Below are positions 37,401 to 46,582 of a DNA stretch of 64,000 bases, piece after piece. This DNA is from Fluviispira sanaruensis (GTDB lineage: Bacteria > Bdellovibrionota_B > Oligoflexia > Silvanigrellales > Silvanigrellaceae). Position 1 is the first letter of the stretch, and every line of letters begins with the position of its first letter. The position numbers and the translations under genes are program-made. Below the pieces are notes generated by a model. That model was not told the origin of the DNA, did not search any database, and was given only the letters and a program-made list of their open reading frames with translations. The DNA is taken from positions 1 to 64,000 of the forward strand of contig NZ_AP019370.1 in assembly GCF_004295685.1 (NCBI RefSeq). The letters run 5' to 3'.

Positions 37401-40400
37401 GCCGTGACATTTAATGCAAGCCAAGGAGCGACAAAGAAAAATACGATTGGCTTAGTCGAAAGTTATTGTGGTCATGAAGAAGTATATACCGTATTTACAC
37501 GTTCAACTCACACATTAAAAATATTTGCAGAGTCTAAAGAAGCTATTGAAAAATCATTATTAAAAAGTAAATCCAATATGACAGCAACAGAAATAATAAA
37601 GGAGCAAAAAGAGAAGAAATACATACAAAATAGCAAGAAAATGGATTTTTATGATAAATATCAAAGAAACCTTGTTCTTGCTAAAGATGATAAAAATATG
37701 ATTTTTTCTATTGCAGCACCAAGTGATTTATCCGCTTTGTATTTTACATCCAGTAAAGATATTAGGGAAAAAATTATAGGTATTCATGAAGGTGCTTTAA
37801 AGGAAACAATAGATAAATTTACAACATTTTTGAGAATGGAAGGACAGTTCAACTTTCAGATGCAGACCAAGGATACTATTTTTCAAGAGCATAATAATTT
37901 GTCTGAAATTCAATATATTCATACAGATTTAGAGCTTAAAAATATTTCTTTGAAAGATAAAACGGAAGTAAGTATAAATCAATTTGTATTTATTGAAAAT
38001 CAAAAAATATTAAAAAATATGTATGAATTGATTCTGTCTGAAAAATTAGAGAAGGAGCTTAAGCTAAATCTTACAAATGATTCAGGGATTTTGAGAATTA
38101 AAGAGAGAAACGATCATGTGCATGCCTCTTTCTCTGAGCATTTTGAAAGAAATATTTTGAAAATAAAATCTGATAAGTTCTTATCCCCTATGGAATTAAA
38201 GAAGTATTTAGAAACAGCGCCGAATTCAATTGGGGAGAAGGAAGAAATTTTAAAGTTTTCTCATATTGTTACAGATGTTCCTAATAGCATTGATAAAGAA
38301 GTAAAAACTAAAATTTCAGATAATGAAATTATACAAAATGCTCTTTTTAAGAGTTCACATGATTTGCAGATATTCGATGAGACTACTCTCTATCAATCCA
38401 TTCTTGAAGAGGCCAAAGGGAACGTAGAATTATCGAAAATTGATTCACTCATGGGGAAGTTATTAATTCATGAAGACCTAAAATTTCTCACATACGATCG
38501 TTTTGGCAAGATGCTTTTTTGCTATAAAAAATTAGATAATGAAGAGGCAAATATACTGAAACATTCAGTTTTAAGAAAGAATGAAAATGAAAGTGTCTTA
38601 AGCTTTGAAAGAGTGAAAAGGAGAATTGAGAACAAAAATTTGAATGAAATCCAAGCAGCAGCACTTGTGCATTTTACATGCGATCAAGGAGGGGTAAAGT
38701 TCTTATCAGATATTTCATATGACGATCTTAATGTAGTTTTAAATCACACACGCGATCTGTATGAGAATAGTGGATATAAAGTGATTCACAGTTATGCGGG
38801 TCATATAAATGGATTTAAATTAAATGAAAGAAATGAGCTTCATGTTAGAAAATTAGTAGAAAGTATTGAAGAAAAGAGGACTCATCTTACAAAAGATACT
38901 GTCATAGTCTTAAAGGATCTCGGTAAAAATATTTCTAGTACATCCTCAAAATTGTTTGAACTTGCGGAAAAATCTGGTTCAAAAGTGATTTGTATAGCAA
39001 ACGATAATGATTTTATCGATAAAGATGCAAAACGATTCTTAAAGGATTTAAAGCGGACTTCAGGTGTAAATTTAAAGGCAAGATTTAAAGGATATTTAAA
39101 GCAAAAATCTGTTTATGAAAAGTATGAAATCAAGCTTAATGCTGAAAGTGAAATGAGTAATAAAACGGATATTAAAATTGTTCATGAGAATGAAGTATCG
39201 AATGAGCAAACAGATAATTCTTTAGTTATATCTACACCTACGGTTGAGAATGCAATCCCAAATGAATTCTATTTTGAAAATGAAGAAGGCATTTCAAGTA
39301 ATTTTGAAATGCCTCCACTTGATTTATTAGACAATTTGTCATTTGAAGATAGGAATTTAGAAAATGAAAATAACATAAATAATACAGATATTGAACGAGA
39401 AAAACTTTTTGATGTGATGGAAAAGGTACAAAAATTTTACATTGAAAATCTATTTTCTGAAAAAGGGAAGGAGGCTTTACAGTATCTTATTGATAGAGGG
39501 TTTACGATTGAGGAGATTAAAGAATACAAATTTGGTCTTTCAAATACATATGGTCTAGAGCAGTTTGCAAAGAAGAATGGTATTTCTAAAGAAGATTTAT
39601 TAAAACTTTCACTGTTATCGCTAAATCAAAACAAATCAACATATGATTTTTACCGCAATAGAATTATGATTCCGATAAATAATGGTGATGGTAAATGTGT
39701 AGGATTTGGTGGACGTATTTATAGAAAAATTGAAATTGAAAAGGGGATTTCTAAATACGTAAACCCAAGAAATACAGAAATATTTGATAAATCAGCAACT
39801 CTATTTGGTCTAGATAAAGCTAAAGATTCTATTAAAGAAACTGGCGAGGCTATAATCGTAGAGGGTTACCTTGACCAAATTGCGCTGCATAAAGCTGGAA
39901 TTAAAAATGTAGTTGCAGTTCTTGGAACCGCTTTAACTAAAGAGCATATCAATGAATTAAAAAACTATACGAGTGAAGTGACGCTGTTATTTGATGGAGA
40001 TAAAGCAGGAATTGCAGCAGCTAAAAGGAGTTATTTCTTAGCTGAAGGGAATGGTATTGATTTGTCATATACAAGCATTTCTACAAAAGATCCAGATGAG
40101 TACCTAAGAACTAATAGTCCAGAAGATTTAAAAATTGAACTTAAAGAAAACAAGGTGCCTTTGGATCATTTTGTCTCTTTTAGTTATGCCGAGGAAGAAC
40201 ATGATTTTGTAAATGTAAAGAACTGGAAAGCTGAAGTTTTGCCAAAAATTATGCTTATTAAAGACTCTGTTAAAAGAAATATGGCATTGAAAACAGCTTC
40301 TCAAGCTTTAAATGTCAATATCTCTCAACTTGTAGGAGTAAATCAATTAAAATATATCCCTGATTATTATTTGAGTGATAGTGATAAGGATTTGAAAAAA

Positions 40401-42035
40401 GGGGAAAAATATTTAAATAATAATAAGAAAATATTTGATAATAGCAAGACTTCAAAAGCAAGAGTTGAAGATATTATCTTAAATTCTGAGTTGAGGGATG
40501 CTGTATTATTTGAAATGAAAGCTAGATTTAATAGAGATAATTTCACAGAGGAAGAAATTAATGAGTTCATTTCAAACAACAAGGATATTGTAGAGTCATT
40601 ATCAATCATTGTTAAATATAATATTGAATTTGCAAGAAATTATCTTAACAAAGATGAGACAAATATTTTGAGTAATATTGATTTATATAAAGACTTTAAA
40701 ATGCAATTTAATGATAAAAGTCCACAAGAGGTAAATTCTTATTTTTTAAGAAAATCCGAAGAATTAGCAAATCAAAGTGGAATGGTTAATAGTCATTTTA
40801 GTATTTTTGAAAGATTAAGAGAAGAATTAGGAAATGTTTTAAAGGAAAACTATACTGAAATATTTTCTATGAATAATGCTCAGCGTGAATTTGAAATGTA
40901 CAAATTCGTTAATGATAAAATATCAAGCATTTCAGAAATACATAAAGATAAATCTTTAGACTTTAAGAAAGAGGAAATTGATAAAGATATTAATATAAAC
41001 AATTTTGAAGAATATTTGACTAAAAATAGACTCGAAAAGGCGTTTGAATATGAAGAAATGAAAAAGTTAAGTTTAAACTCACAGATTAATAATTTAGAAA
41101 AAAGTGATATTGAAGTGTTTAAAATATTTGATAAAATAAAAAATATTTCTTATTATCTGAAAGAGAAATCTATAGAAGAAACGGCAGAGTTTATTTCTAA
41201 TATTAAAATTGATAAAAATTTATCTACTCAAGATAATATTAAAAATATTGAAGATAGATATAATGATGCGTCGAAGTTTATTGATAATAATAAAGGAGAG
41301 GTGATTAAACTGCTAAATAGTAAATTATCTAAATATCAATCTGAAGCTGATTCGAAGAAAAATCAAGAGATGGAAAGGGGGCAGATTAAAATTAATGAAC
41401 ATTTGAATCTTAGAATAAGCAATAAAGAATTTGAAAAGTCAGTTAAAGATATCATATATAATAGAGTTGGCGATAAGGAAAAAGTAGATGAAATCTTTAA
41501 AGATGTGAGAAAAATATTGATGAAAGAGTCAAAGTTTGTAATGCGAGGAAGTGAGAACGAATTTGAATCTTATTTTTCGATAGTAGGTAAAAATGACTCT
41601 AAATTTGTTGAAAAAATCGTAGATGACCTTAATATTACAAGCAAGAAAAATATACATTATAATTCAATTATAAATGAAGAAAAAACCGATAAAATAATTT
41701 TAAAAACCGAAAATGTTGTAGTCCAGAAATTACCTAGCAATGAAAATATTCAAAAAGGTGCACATAATCAGGTTAATGCTATTGATATTTTATGTAAAAA
41801 AATTGGGCTAGATAGTGCAATCGGTTCAGGTAATACAGATAATAAAAATTTTAATCATAAAATTTTATCTGATGATTATCAATTTAACAAGTCATTTTCA
41901 GAAGATATTTCAAAAACAGTATTTCATGAATCAATAAGTATTTCTTCATTTGTTAGAACGGATTATGAAAAAATGAAAGGAAATAGTAAAGAAATTAAAA
42001 GAGAAAGACAACAAAATATTTCTATTGATCTTTGA
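34428..42035 (+). CDS. traI: MobF relaxase-helicase fused to a DnaG-type primase core
   Basis: A 2,535-residue multidomain transfer protein. The N-terminal TrwC/TraI relaxase has paired tyrosines Y15-Y16 and Y21-Y22 and the metal-binding PHLHTH near 251-256. A RecD-like helicase follows: Walker A GVAGAGKTYAL near 610, LWIIDESGL near 680, HSWAVTFNASQGATKK near 993. Around 1390-1570 lies what looks like a worn second helicase unit (DTVIVLKDLGKNISS where a DEAG box is expected, no P-loop). Residues about 1660-1930 match DnaG without its zinc finger: FYRNRIMIPINN, VGFGGRIY, TOPRIM AIIVEGYLDQIALHKAG and LLFDGDKAGIAAAKRS. The last 600 residues are charged and helical. It would nick oriT, unwind, and perhaps prime the transferred strand. 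Confidence 0.9.
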   Translation: MLSIENVSLSMGRSYYKKDNYYTNEKSAEFSQWYGKSAVELGLEGKVDFKQFDNLLFGYSADGKKALATNAIDPKKYEEPSLTKKDKGILEFSLIKIAEKYELEREAQEKLLKITNHYTRFPTKLKKKDFNECMNSFKNVLKSSNLKGIKREEFLELSSQLLERVTRPVERRGGYDLTFNAPKSVSIVALVHKDKEVLQAHRDAVLKVLDVIENDYAKTRVGDNVKREIENAKKLIIATFEHDMSREIDPHLHTHCVIFNLINRGDGEWRALHADDYRNYSKYLGMIYQNELAYKVQNIGYEIEVNTNGTFEIKGIPNDLKQHFSKRRNQMVNELGVTDQKSARELVKFERAKKNEKIDHAAEAKRWAFEESIFEYNRNLKGKTIDKDLIYTEEYRKEKLNESVTDAFSQTSDRQVLFSIENAKMTHIQNNYGKYQYDELMSPLNNRIEKDLIAVQVLNGVKYLTKESLEIEENTAKILQKEGFYESISEKKKINELFEDKNKFNLDSKNSIIESVKNILEHQSHNKKDEILKLLESSIREDKRLSSEEIHELIEEITDINNLSNLKKSERNVVLTEIIVNVTKASGFNKGQRNAIEETLLSNDRSLIWEGVAGAGKTYALKTVIDEAIKFGYEVRGFAQNGDAASILSNETGVQAQTIDSLVLSKLNNEGTQQNNKKLWIIDESGLINAKLGYELVKRADAENARMIIVGGISQLSAPSAGHFLKFVSRYTNIKTVRLDESVRQKNRDLAQGVKYLNAFDLQKLDSAYYKNTAKELAQKAVFHFKSSIEEFKTEEGRIHNAVKYFLSLSESEMNKSLIVAKTHNSINEITKGIREGLKQRGYLKNEIEAKSYVPVSVSKKQLKYALNYEIGNVVVTENPNTVLKANESYLIKDRDTINNTISLEDKNGNSFVVKPEQVKDIFQFRAQNISIAENDWMSWRKNSKERGRLNKQMFKITEINEESRTAKIKYERGTEDTIYLDSLNFMSHSWAVTFNASQGATKKNTIGLVESYCGHEEVYTVFTRSTHTLKIFAESKEAIEKSLLKSKSNMTATEIIKEQKEKKYIQNSKKMDFYDKYQRNLVLAKDDKNMIFSIAAPSDLSALYFTSSKDIREKIIGIHEGALKETIDKFTTFLRMEGQFNFQMQTKDTIFQEHNNLSEIQYIHTDLELKNISLKDKTEVSINQFVFIENQKILKNMYELILSEKLEKELKLNLTNDSGILRIKERNDHVHASFSEHFERNILKIKSDKFLSPMELKKYLETAPNSIGEKEEILKFSHIVTDVPNSIDKEVKTKISDNEIIQNALFKSSHDLQIFDETTLYQSILEEAKGNVELSKIDSLMGKLLIHEDLKFLTYDRFGKMLFCYKKLDNEEANILKHSVLRKNENESVLSFERVKRRIENKNLNEIQAAALVHFTCDQGGVKFLSDISYDDLNVVLNHTRDLYENSGYKVIHSYAGHINGFKLNERNELHVRKLVESIEEKRTHLTKDTVIVLKDLGKNISSTSSKLFELAEKSGSKVICIANDNDFIDKDAKRFLKDLKRTSGVNLKARFKGYLKQKSVYEKYEIKLNAESEMSNKTDIKIVHENEVSNEQTDNSLVISTPTVENAIPNEFYFENEEGISSNFEMPPLDLLDNLSFEDRNLENENNINNTDIEREKLFDVMEKVQKFYIENLFSEKGKEALQYLIDRGFTIEEIKEYKFGLSNTYGLEQFAKKNGISKEDLLKLSLLSLNQNKSTYDFYRNRIMIPINNGDGKCVGFGGRIYRKIEIEKGISKYVNPRNTEIFDKSATLFGLDKAKDSIKETGEAIIVEGYLDQIALHKAGIKNVVAVLGTALTKEHINELKNYTSEVTLLFDGDKAGIAAAKRSYFLAEGNGIDLSYTSISTKDPDEYLRTNSPEDLKIELKENKVPLDHFVSFSYAEEEHDFVNVKNWKAEVLPKIMLIKDSVKRNMALKTASQALNVNISQLVGVNQLKYIPDYYLSDSDKDLKKGEKYLNNNKKIFDNSKTSKARVEDIILNSELRDAVLFEMKARFNRDNFTEEEINEFISNNKDIVESLSIIVKYNIEFARNYLNKDETNILSNIDLYKDFKMQFNDKSPQEVNSYFLRKSEELANQSGMVNSHFSIFERLREELGNVLKENYTEIFSMNNAQREFEMYKFVNDKISSISEIHKDKSLDFKKEEIDKDININNFEEYLTKNRLEKAFEYEEMKKLSLNSQINNLEKSDIEVFKIFDKIKNISYYLKEKSIEETAEFISNIKIDKNLSTQDNIKNIEDRYNDASKFIDNNKGEVIKLLNSKLSKYQSEADSKKNQEMERGQIKINEHLNLRISNKEFEKSVKDIIYNRVGDKEKVDEIFKDVRKILMKESKFVMRGSENEFESYFSIVGKNDSKFVEKIVDDLNITSKKNIHYNSIINEEKTDKIILKTENVVVQKLPSNENIQKGAHNQVNAIDILCKKIGLDSAIGSGNTDNKNFNHKILSDDYQFNKSFSEDISKTVFHESISISSFVRTDYEKMKGNSKEIKRERQQNISIDL

Positions 42036-42045
42036 GGAGATTTAC

Positions 42046-43452
42046 ATGAAGCCAACCCTTGAGCAAGAAGAAATTGTTAATTTCATAAAGAAACAGACAG
42101 GTAATCTAAAAATATCGGCTTTTGCTGGAACTGGAAAAACAAGCACATTAAAACTCATAGCATATGATAATCCAGAGAAAAGTTTTCTGTATCTCGCTTA
42201 TAATAAAGATATTCAATTAGCGGCAGTTAAATCTTTCCCTAAAAACGTTTTATGTACCACGTATCATGCATTAGCAAGGAGGGCAATGCAGATAGATAAT
42301 TCAAGATTTAAGGACAAATTGAATATAAAAGTAAGGCAATCTGAAATTATTAATTTATTAGGGCTTAAAAATCTTAAAAAGTATAACCCTTACTTAATTA
42401 TCTCTCTCTTAAAAAAAACTGTTTCCCGTTTCAAGACATCAAGCGATAAAAGCATAAATATGAATCATATCGATTTAGAGGGAATTTCCGATTTAACATT
42501 AATTCCTTCAGAACAAGAGGAACTCTGCAAATTTATTCTAGATAAGTCATTAAAGCTTTGGTTTTTTGAGGTTGATATAAACTCAGATGTTCCTATCGAT
42601 CATGATACATATGTTAAAATGTGGCAATTATCTGGAGCAATTATAGATGTTGATTTTATTCTTTTTGATGAAGCGCAGGATGCAAATCCTGTTGTACTTG
42701 ACATTGTTCAATCGCAAAATTGCAGAAAAATATTCGTAGGTGATGTTCATCAAAAAATTTACGCCTGGCGTGGAGCCGTAAATGCGATGAATGAGATAGA
42801 TGCCGACGAACTTTACTTAACCCAAAGTTTTCGTTTTGGAACAAAAGTAGCCGATATTGCAAATAAAGTTTTATCTATGAAAGGAGAAAAAAGAAGATTG
42901 TATGGTTTTGAACAAATCGAATCAAAAATCGATAATATTGATGAGTCAAAACCATTTACCTGTGTATGCAGGACCAATGCAGAAGTTTTTTTGCAAGCAA
43001 TATATTACGCCAGTCGAGGTAAAAAAATATCAATATGTGGGGGTGTGGGTGACTTTTTAATTCGTTGCAGGTCCGCATATTATTTATATACAGGTAAAAA
43101 TAATCTTATTTTATATAATGAATATAAAAAATTTTATTCCTGGGATGATTTTGTAGAAAAAGCCCGTTTTGATGCGGAGTCAAATTCAATTTGTAAGATT
43201 ATTAAAAAATATGGTCATGGTATTCTTCATTATCTTGAAAAATTTGAATCATCTCTCTCTAAAGGGAATGAGTTCGATGTATTACTTTGTACAGCTCATA
43301 AAAGTAAAGGTCTTGAATGGGATCAAGTTTTAATAGGTGAGGATTTTAATTTTAAAGAAGATGATGAATTAAATTTAATTTATGTTGCGTGTACAAGAGC
43401 AAAAAATATTCTAAAATTATCTGAAAAGTTTATAAAAAATATAAGTGTATAA
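42046..43452 (+). CDS. UvrD/Rep-like superfamily 1 helicase
   Basis: A 468-residue SF1 helicase. Motifs: Q-motif and Walker A ISAFAGTGKTSTLKL near residues 24-36, motif II DFILFDEAQDANPVV near 205, motif III GDVHQKIYAWRGAVNAM, motif IV-V CRTNAEV and CTAHKSKGLEWDQVLIGEDF, motif VI LNLIYVACTRAKNIL. It is shorter than UvrD, like many plasmid and phage UvrD-type helicases. The ATG at 42046 is chosen for its GAGGAG ribosome site, which sits over the relaxase stop. Co-transcribed with the relaxase and possibly used in strand processing. Confidence 0.88.
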   Translation: MKPTLEQEEIVNFIKKQTGNLKISAFAGTGKTSTLKLIAYDNPEKSFLYLAYNKDIQLAAVKSFPKNVLCTTYHALARRAMQIDNSRFKDKLNIKVRQSEIINLLGLKNLKKYNPYLIISLLKKTVSRFKTSSDKSINMNHIDLEGISDLTLIPSEQEELCKFILDKSLKLWFFEVDINSDVPIDHDTYVKMWQLSGAIIDVDFILFDEAQDANPVVLDIVQSQNCRKIFVGDVHQKIYAWRGAVNAMNEIDADELYLTQSFRFGTKVADIANKVLSMKGEKRRLYGFEQIESKIDNIDESKPFTCVCRTNAEVFLQAIYYASRGKKISICGGVGDFLIRCRSAYYLYTGKNNLILYNEYKKFYSWDDFVEKARFDAESNSICKIIKKYGHGILHYLEKFESSLSKGNEFDVLLCTAHKSKGLEWDQVLIGEDFNFKEDDELNLIYVACTRAKNILKLSEKFIKNISV

Positions 43453-43477
43453 TAAAATACAAAAATGGAGGTTATTT

Positions 43478-44053
43478 ATGTCTAAATCAATAGATGAAAT
43501 GATTAAAGATCTAATTAAAAAAAATTATAGATTTGAACCTGGATATTATGATGTCCTAGCTGCCAAGGAATTATTAATGAAAAATGATTCTTATAGTGAG
43601 GATGGATTTATTAAATTAACTGATAATGACTATTATGAATTTGCTGGTATAATTTGTCGTCGCTCTGACTATATTATAAGTAAAAGTGAAAAAAGTTCTT
43701 TTTACAGTGCTTTATATGCTCATATAATTGAAAAAAGATTGGATATTAACGAGAAAGAGTTTGAACAAATAGTTTTTATTTTCAATTCATTTAGGTTTAT
43801 TAGAGCTAAAGATATTAGTTTATTTTTAAACGAAGAAACGTATAGTATCGATTTAATATCAGAAATTTTTGCATTATCTGATAAAAATAGAGCTATTCTA
43901 AAAGATGAAGCTTGTAAAGTTTTGGAAGTTGTCTCTGTGGATTCCAGTAAGTCGCGCTTATCTGTCTTGCAATACGCTAAAATTTTATCGAAGTTAGATT
44001 ATTTATCTGATGCAAAAATTAGATTTAATTTGTTAAAACCATTAACTATGTAA
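43478..44053 (+). CDS. Hypothetical protein
   Basis: A 191-residue, mainly helical, acidic-basic mixed protein beginning MSKSIDEMIKDLIKKNYRFEPG. No family is recognised. The ATG at 43478 has GGAGG 7 bases upstream; the in-frame ATG at 43445 lies in the helicase gene end and lacks a site. It continues the relaxase-helicase operon and could be an accessory DNA-processing protein. Confidence 0.55.
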   Translation: MSKSIDEMIKDLIKKNYRFEPGYYDVLAAKELLMKNDSYSEDGFIKLTDNDYYEFAGIICRRSDYIISKSEKSSFYSALYAHIIEKRLDINEKEFEQIVFIFNSFRFIRAKDISLFLNEETYSIDLISEIFALSDKNRAILKDEACKVLEVVSVDSSKSRLSVLQYAKILSKLDYLSDAKIRFNLLKPLTM

Positions 44054-44120
44054 ATTCTGCGTTTTTAATTTATAAATATGAAATTATTATTAATTAAGTT
44101 AAATAATATGGAGTAAATTT

Positions 44121-44861
44121 ATGTATTTCTTTATTTTTTTAATTATTTTTGGGTTTGTAATTATATATTATATCAATTATAAGAAAACAAATAGAAGTAA
44201 AGAGACGATTGAATCTGATAATAAAGAAACTAATGATATCTCTACTATTGAGAGGGAAAGTGAAGTTATAACTTCAAAGCCTTCATTAAGTCCGCAAATT
44301 GAGACAAAAGTAAATAAAGTAAAACAAGATTTTAATCCTTATAAGCACGCTAGCGTTATTTCGAAAGCGGAGGCAGAACTGCAAAGGTTTAGGAAAATGT
44401 ATTTTGATGACCGCAAAAAGGCATCGTTTATTATGTTTGAGCTTAAAAAGTTAAATGGACTCGTGTTTGAAGAGATGGTTTTGACTTGTTTAAAGGAAGC
44501 AGGTTTTAGAATATGGCGAAGTCCTAGTCACACGGGGGATGGGGGAATAGATGGCATGGTCTTTATAAACGAAACAAAAATATTGCTCCAATCAAAATGC
44601 TGGAGCAGATATATAGATAATCAAGATGTATTAGATTTTTCTAATGCAGTGATTAAACGAAAGGCTCAGTTTGGGTATTTCGTTCATACAGGTAAAACTG
44701 GCAAAATGAGCTATAAAAATATTGGAAAAAATACTCATTTCATATCAGGAGCTAAGCTTTTGCATCTGATACTTCAGCCAAGTACTTCTGAGTTCGAAGG
44801 AAAGAGTTTTTTGATACCAGAATTGAAAATGCTATTGAATACTGCTCCAGTTACTCTCTAA
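44121..44861 (+). CDS. Membrane-anchored Mrr-like restriction-endonuclease-fold protein
   Basis: A 246-residue protein. Residues 2-22 form a membrane helix (YFFIFLIIFGFVIIYYINY), followed by a charged linker to about 100. The C-terminal domain has the Mrr/type IV restriction-endonuclease pattern: LNGLVFEEMVLTCLKEAGF, then GDGGIDGMVFINETKILLQSKCW (PD-(D/E)xK core with Asp near 152 and the Q-x-K pair) and DVLDFSNAVIKRKAQFGYFV. Family members cut DNA; a membrane anchor suggests action on DNA at the envelope, for instance during transfer or on incoming DNA. The target is unknown. Confidence 0.72.
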   Translation: MYFFIFLIIFGFVIIYYINYKKTNRSKETIESDNKETNDISTIERESEVITSKPSLSPQIETKVNKVKQDFNPYKHASVISKAEAELQRFRKMYFDDRKKASFIMFELKKLNGLVFEEMVLTCLKEAGFRIWRSPSHTGDGGIDGMVFINETKILLQSKCWSRYIDNQDVLDFSNAVIKRKAQFGYFVHTGKTGKMSYKNIGKNTHFISGAKLLHLILQPSTSEFEGKSFLIPELKMLLNTAPVTL

Positions 44862-44869
44862 TCTTTTTA

Positions 44870-45060
44870 AAGAACATTCTAACGTCAAAAATATATCATA
44901 TAAAAACGTTCGTACAATAAAACGAACAAAAAAATAACAAACGTTCGTATTGACGTTATTAAAAAATACAGGTATACATTTATATAGAACGTTAAAAGTA
45001 ACGTTTGTTCAAGTTACATAACAATTTTATAACGTATGTTCTAAAATACGTTATTAGGAG
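44870..45060. promoter_or_regulatory. parC: parC-like centromere and promoter of parMR
   Basis: About 190 bp with many ACGT-centred boxes: AACGTC (44881), AACGTTCGTA (44905 and 44940), GACGTTATT (44953), GAACGTT (44988), AACGTTTGTTC (45001), AACGTATGTTC (45031) and TACGTTATT (45048), in both orientations. Repeats directly upstream of a parM-parR operon are the standard place for parC, where ParR binds and also represses the operon. Boundaries are approximate. Confidence 0.75.
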
Positions 45061-45066
45061 GATACC

Positions 45067-46146
45067 ATGGAAGAAATGATTTTAGTCGTAGATTCTGGGT
45101 CTAGTTTTATGAAAGCAATATTCAATAAAACGCTTGAAACGTATGTAGAACATTCGCTTGTAGCAAAATTGTTACCAAACTCGAAACAAAAAGAACGTAT
45201 CTGGGCAACTGGAGATGATGGACTTGAAGCCTGGTATGTAGCTGGAAAAAAAGCACGTATCCAGCTTTCAGATCTCCAAGAAGAAGCAGATATAAAACAA
45301 GATTTTCATGGTTCTAACCGTCAACTCATACAAATCATGTATGCTATGCAGAAATTAGATATACCCGAAAAAATTAATACCCTCGTGCTAACAATTCCCT
45401 ATTCAATGTATTTTGAAGACGATCCTTCACTAAAAAAATTATCTGATCGCAAAATTTATCGCTGGAAAGACTCCTTTGGAAATGATCGCAAAGTTGAAAT
45501 CGATCACGTGATTGTCATTCCACAAGGAACTCCTGCACAGAAATATTTTGAATACAAATTTGGAAATTTACCGAATGAAGTGATTTCAGTCGATGTTGGA
45601 TCTTCTACCACAGATGTTATTTGTCTTATTAAAGATCCAGACACAGGTGAATATGATTATCGCGAGTCACAATGCAAATCGTTTAAAGATAAATGCTGTA
45701 TCAATTATTTTGTTTCTATAATCATTGATAAGATTCAAAACAGAGTCCACGGAAAGTTAAATACAGACTTTCTTTCAATAATTGACAAGATAAATCGCAA
45801 AGAGTTTTACATTCAATACGAAAGCACTGTGATTAATTTCGAGCAAGAATACCTTAAAGCAAAGGAAGAATTTACAGAAATTCTCTCAGATACGCTCTCT
45901 CAGGATCTTGGAAAAACTTGGATTTCTGCTGAGAAAGTACTCCTAAATGGAGGTGGAGAGTCATTTCTTGTGGACCATAAATGGAACTGCAAAGGACGTA
46001 CAGTTAGACTTGGAATGTTTGCAAATCTTGTCGGAGCGTTATTAATAGCGCAGGAAGAATCATCAGGTGAAAGAGTCAGTAACGATATTTTATCGAAGCT
46101 CCTTGACATAGGTAGTGAAGGGAATGAATCCTCAAAGGAAGTGTAG
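45067..46146 (+). CDS. parM: ParM/StbA-like actin-type partition ATPase
   Basis: A 359-residue actin-fold protein. Phosphate-1 loop ILVVDSGSSFMKA near residues 5-17, phosphate-2 loop VISVDVGSSTTDVICL near 177, and the adenosine motif VLLNGGGES near 298 identify it as a ParM/StbA type filament former. It would push sister plasmids apart when ParR is bound to parC. A strong AGGAGG lies 6 bases before the ATG. It makes this replicon the carrier of two partition systems (ParAB at 1-2 kb). Confidence 0.9.
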   Translation: MEEMILVVDSGSSFMKAIFNKTLETYVEHSLVAKLLPNSKQKERIWATGDDGLEAWYVAGKKARIQLSDLQEEADIKQDFHGSNRQLIQIMYAMQKLDIPEKINTLVLTIPYSMYFEDDPSLKKLSDRKIYRWKDSFGNDRKVEIDHVIVIPQGTPAQKYFEYKFGNLPNEVISVDVGSSTTDVICLIKDPDTGEYDYRESQCKSFKDKCCINYFVSIIIDKIQNRVHGKLNTDFLSIIDKINRKEFYIQYESTVINFEQEYLKAKEEFTEILSDTLSQDLGKTWISAEKVLLNGGGESFLVDHKWNCKGRTVRLGMFANLVGALLIAQEESSGERVSNDILSKLLDIGSEGNESSKEV

Positions 46147-46178
46147 TTTAAGAAAAATTTCTTTGAGGAGTTTAAAAA

Positions 46179-46535
46179 ATGGAAGATAAAAGTAAAAAAG
46201 GGTATGTCAAAATCGATTTTGATCTCACAAACAAACTCGATAGAACTGTCTATGAGTTCTTTCAAAAAATGTATTTTGGCTACAAAAAGAAGTTTGTAAT
46301 TGCATGTGCAAGACGTTATTTAAACTGCAATTCAGATCAAATGAAAGAACTTCTTGATGATTTAGAATTGAACATGACACAAATTAATTTAGATTTAAAA
46401 GACCAAAAGATAGAATCTAAAAAAATACAAAACTCTTCAAACGAAGAAGAAAAAGCTCATTTGAAATCAAATGAAGTACATGCGCAAGAGCGAATTGCTA
46501 AGCCAGTTACGTCGAAGCTTTTTAAAAAAACATAG
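46179..46535 (+). CDS. parR: ParR-like adaptor protein
   Basis: A 118-residue protein directly after parM, with GAGGAG before the ATG. The N-terminal half (YVKIDFDLTNKLDRTVYEFFQKMYFGYKKKFVIACARRYLN) fits the ribbon-helix-helix of ParR; the C-terminal half is charged and probably disordered, as needed to cap ParM filaments. Called from size, context and N-terminal pattern. Confidence 0.72.
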   Translation: MEDKSKKGYVKIDFDLTNKLDRTVYEFFQKMYFGYKKKFVIACARRYLNCNSDQMKELLDDLELNMTQINLDLKDQKIESKKIQNSSNEEEKAHLKSNEVHAQERIAKPVTSKLFKKT

Positions 46536-46538
46536 TGT

Positions 46539-46571
46539 AACTCACGAAACTTTCACAAGGGTTCGTGAGTT
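46539..46571. terminator. Hairpin between parR and the lipoprotein gene
   Basis: AACTCACGAA (46539-46548) pairs perfectly with TTCGTGAGTT (46562-46571). No T-run follows; instead the ribosome site of the next gene begins at once. It may stop ParMR transcription inefficiently or control the lipoprotein. Confidence 0.5.
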
Positions 46572-46582
46572 AAGGAGGGGTT

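Noticed and set aside
46539..46571. Strong terminator after parR
   Set aside because: The stem is good but no T-run follows and the next ribosome site starts at once, so it is listed only as a hairpin with low confidence.
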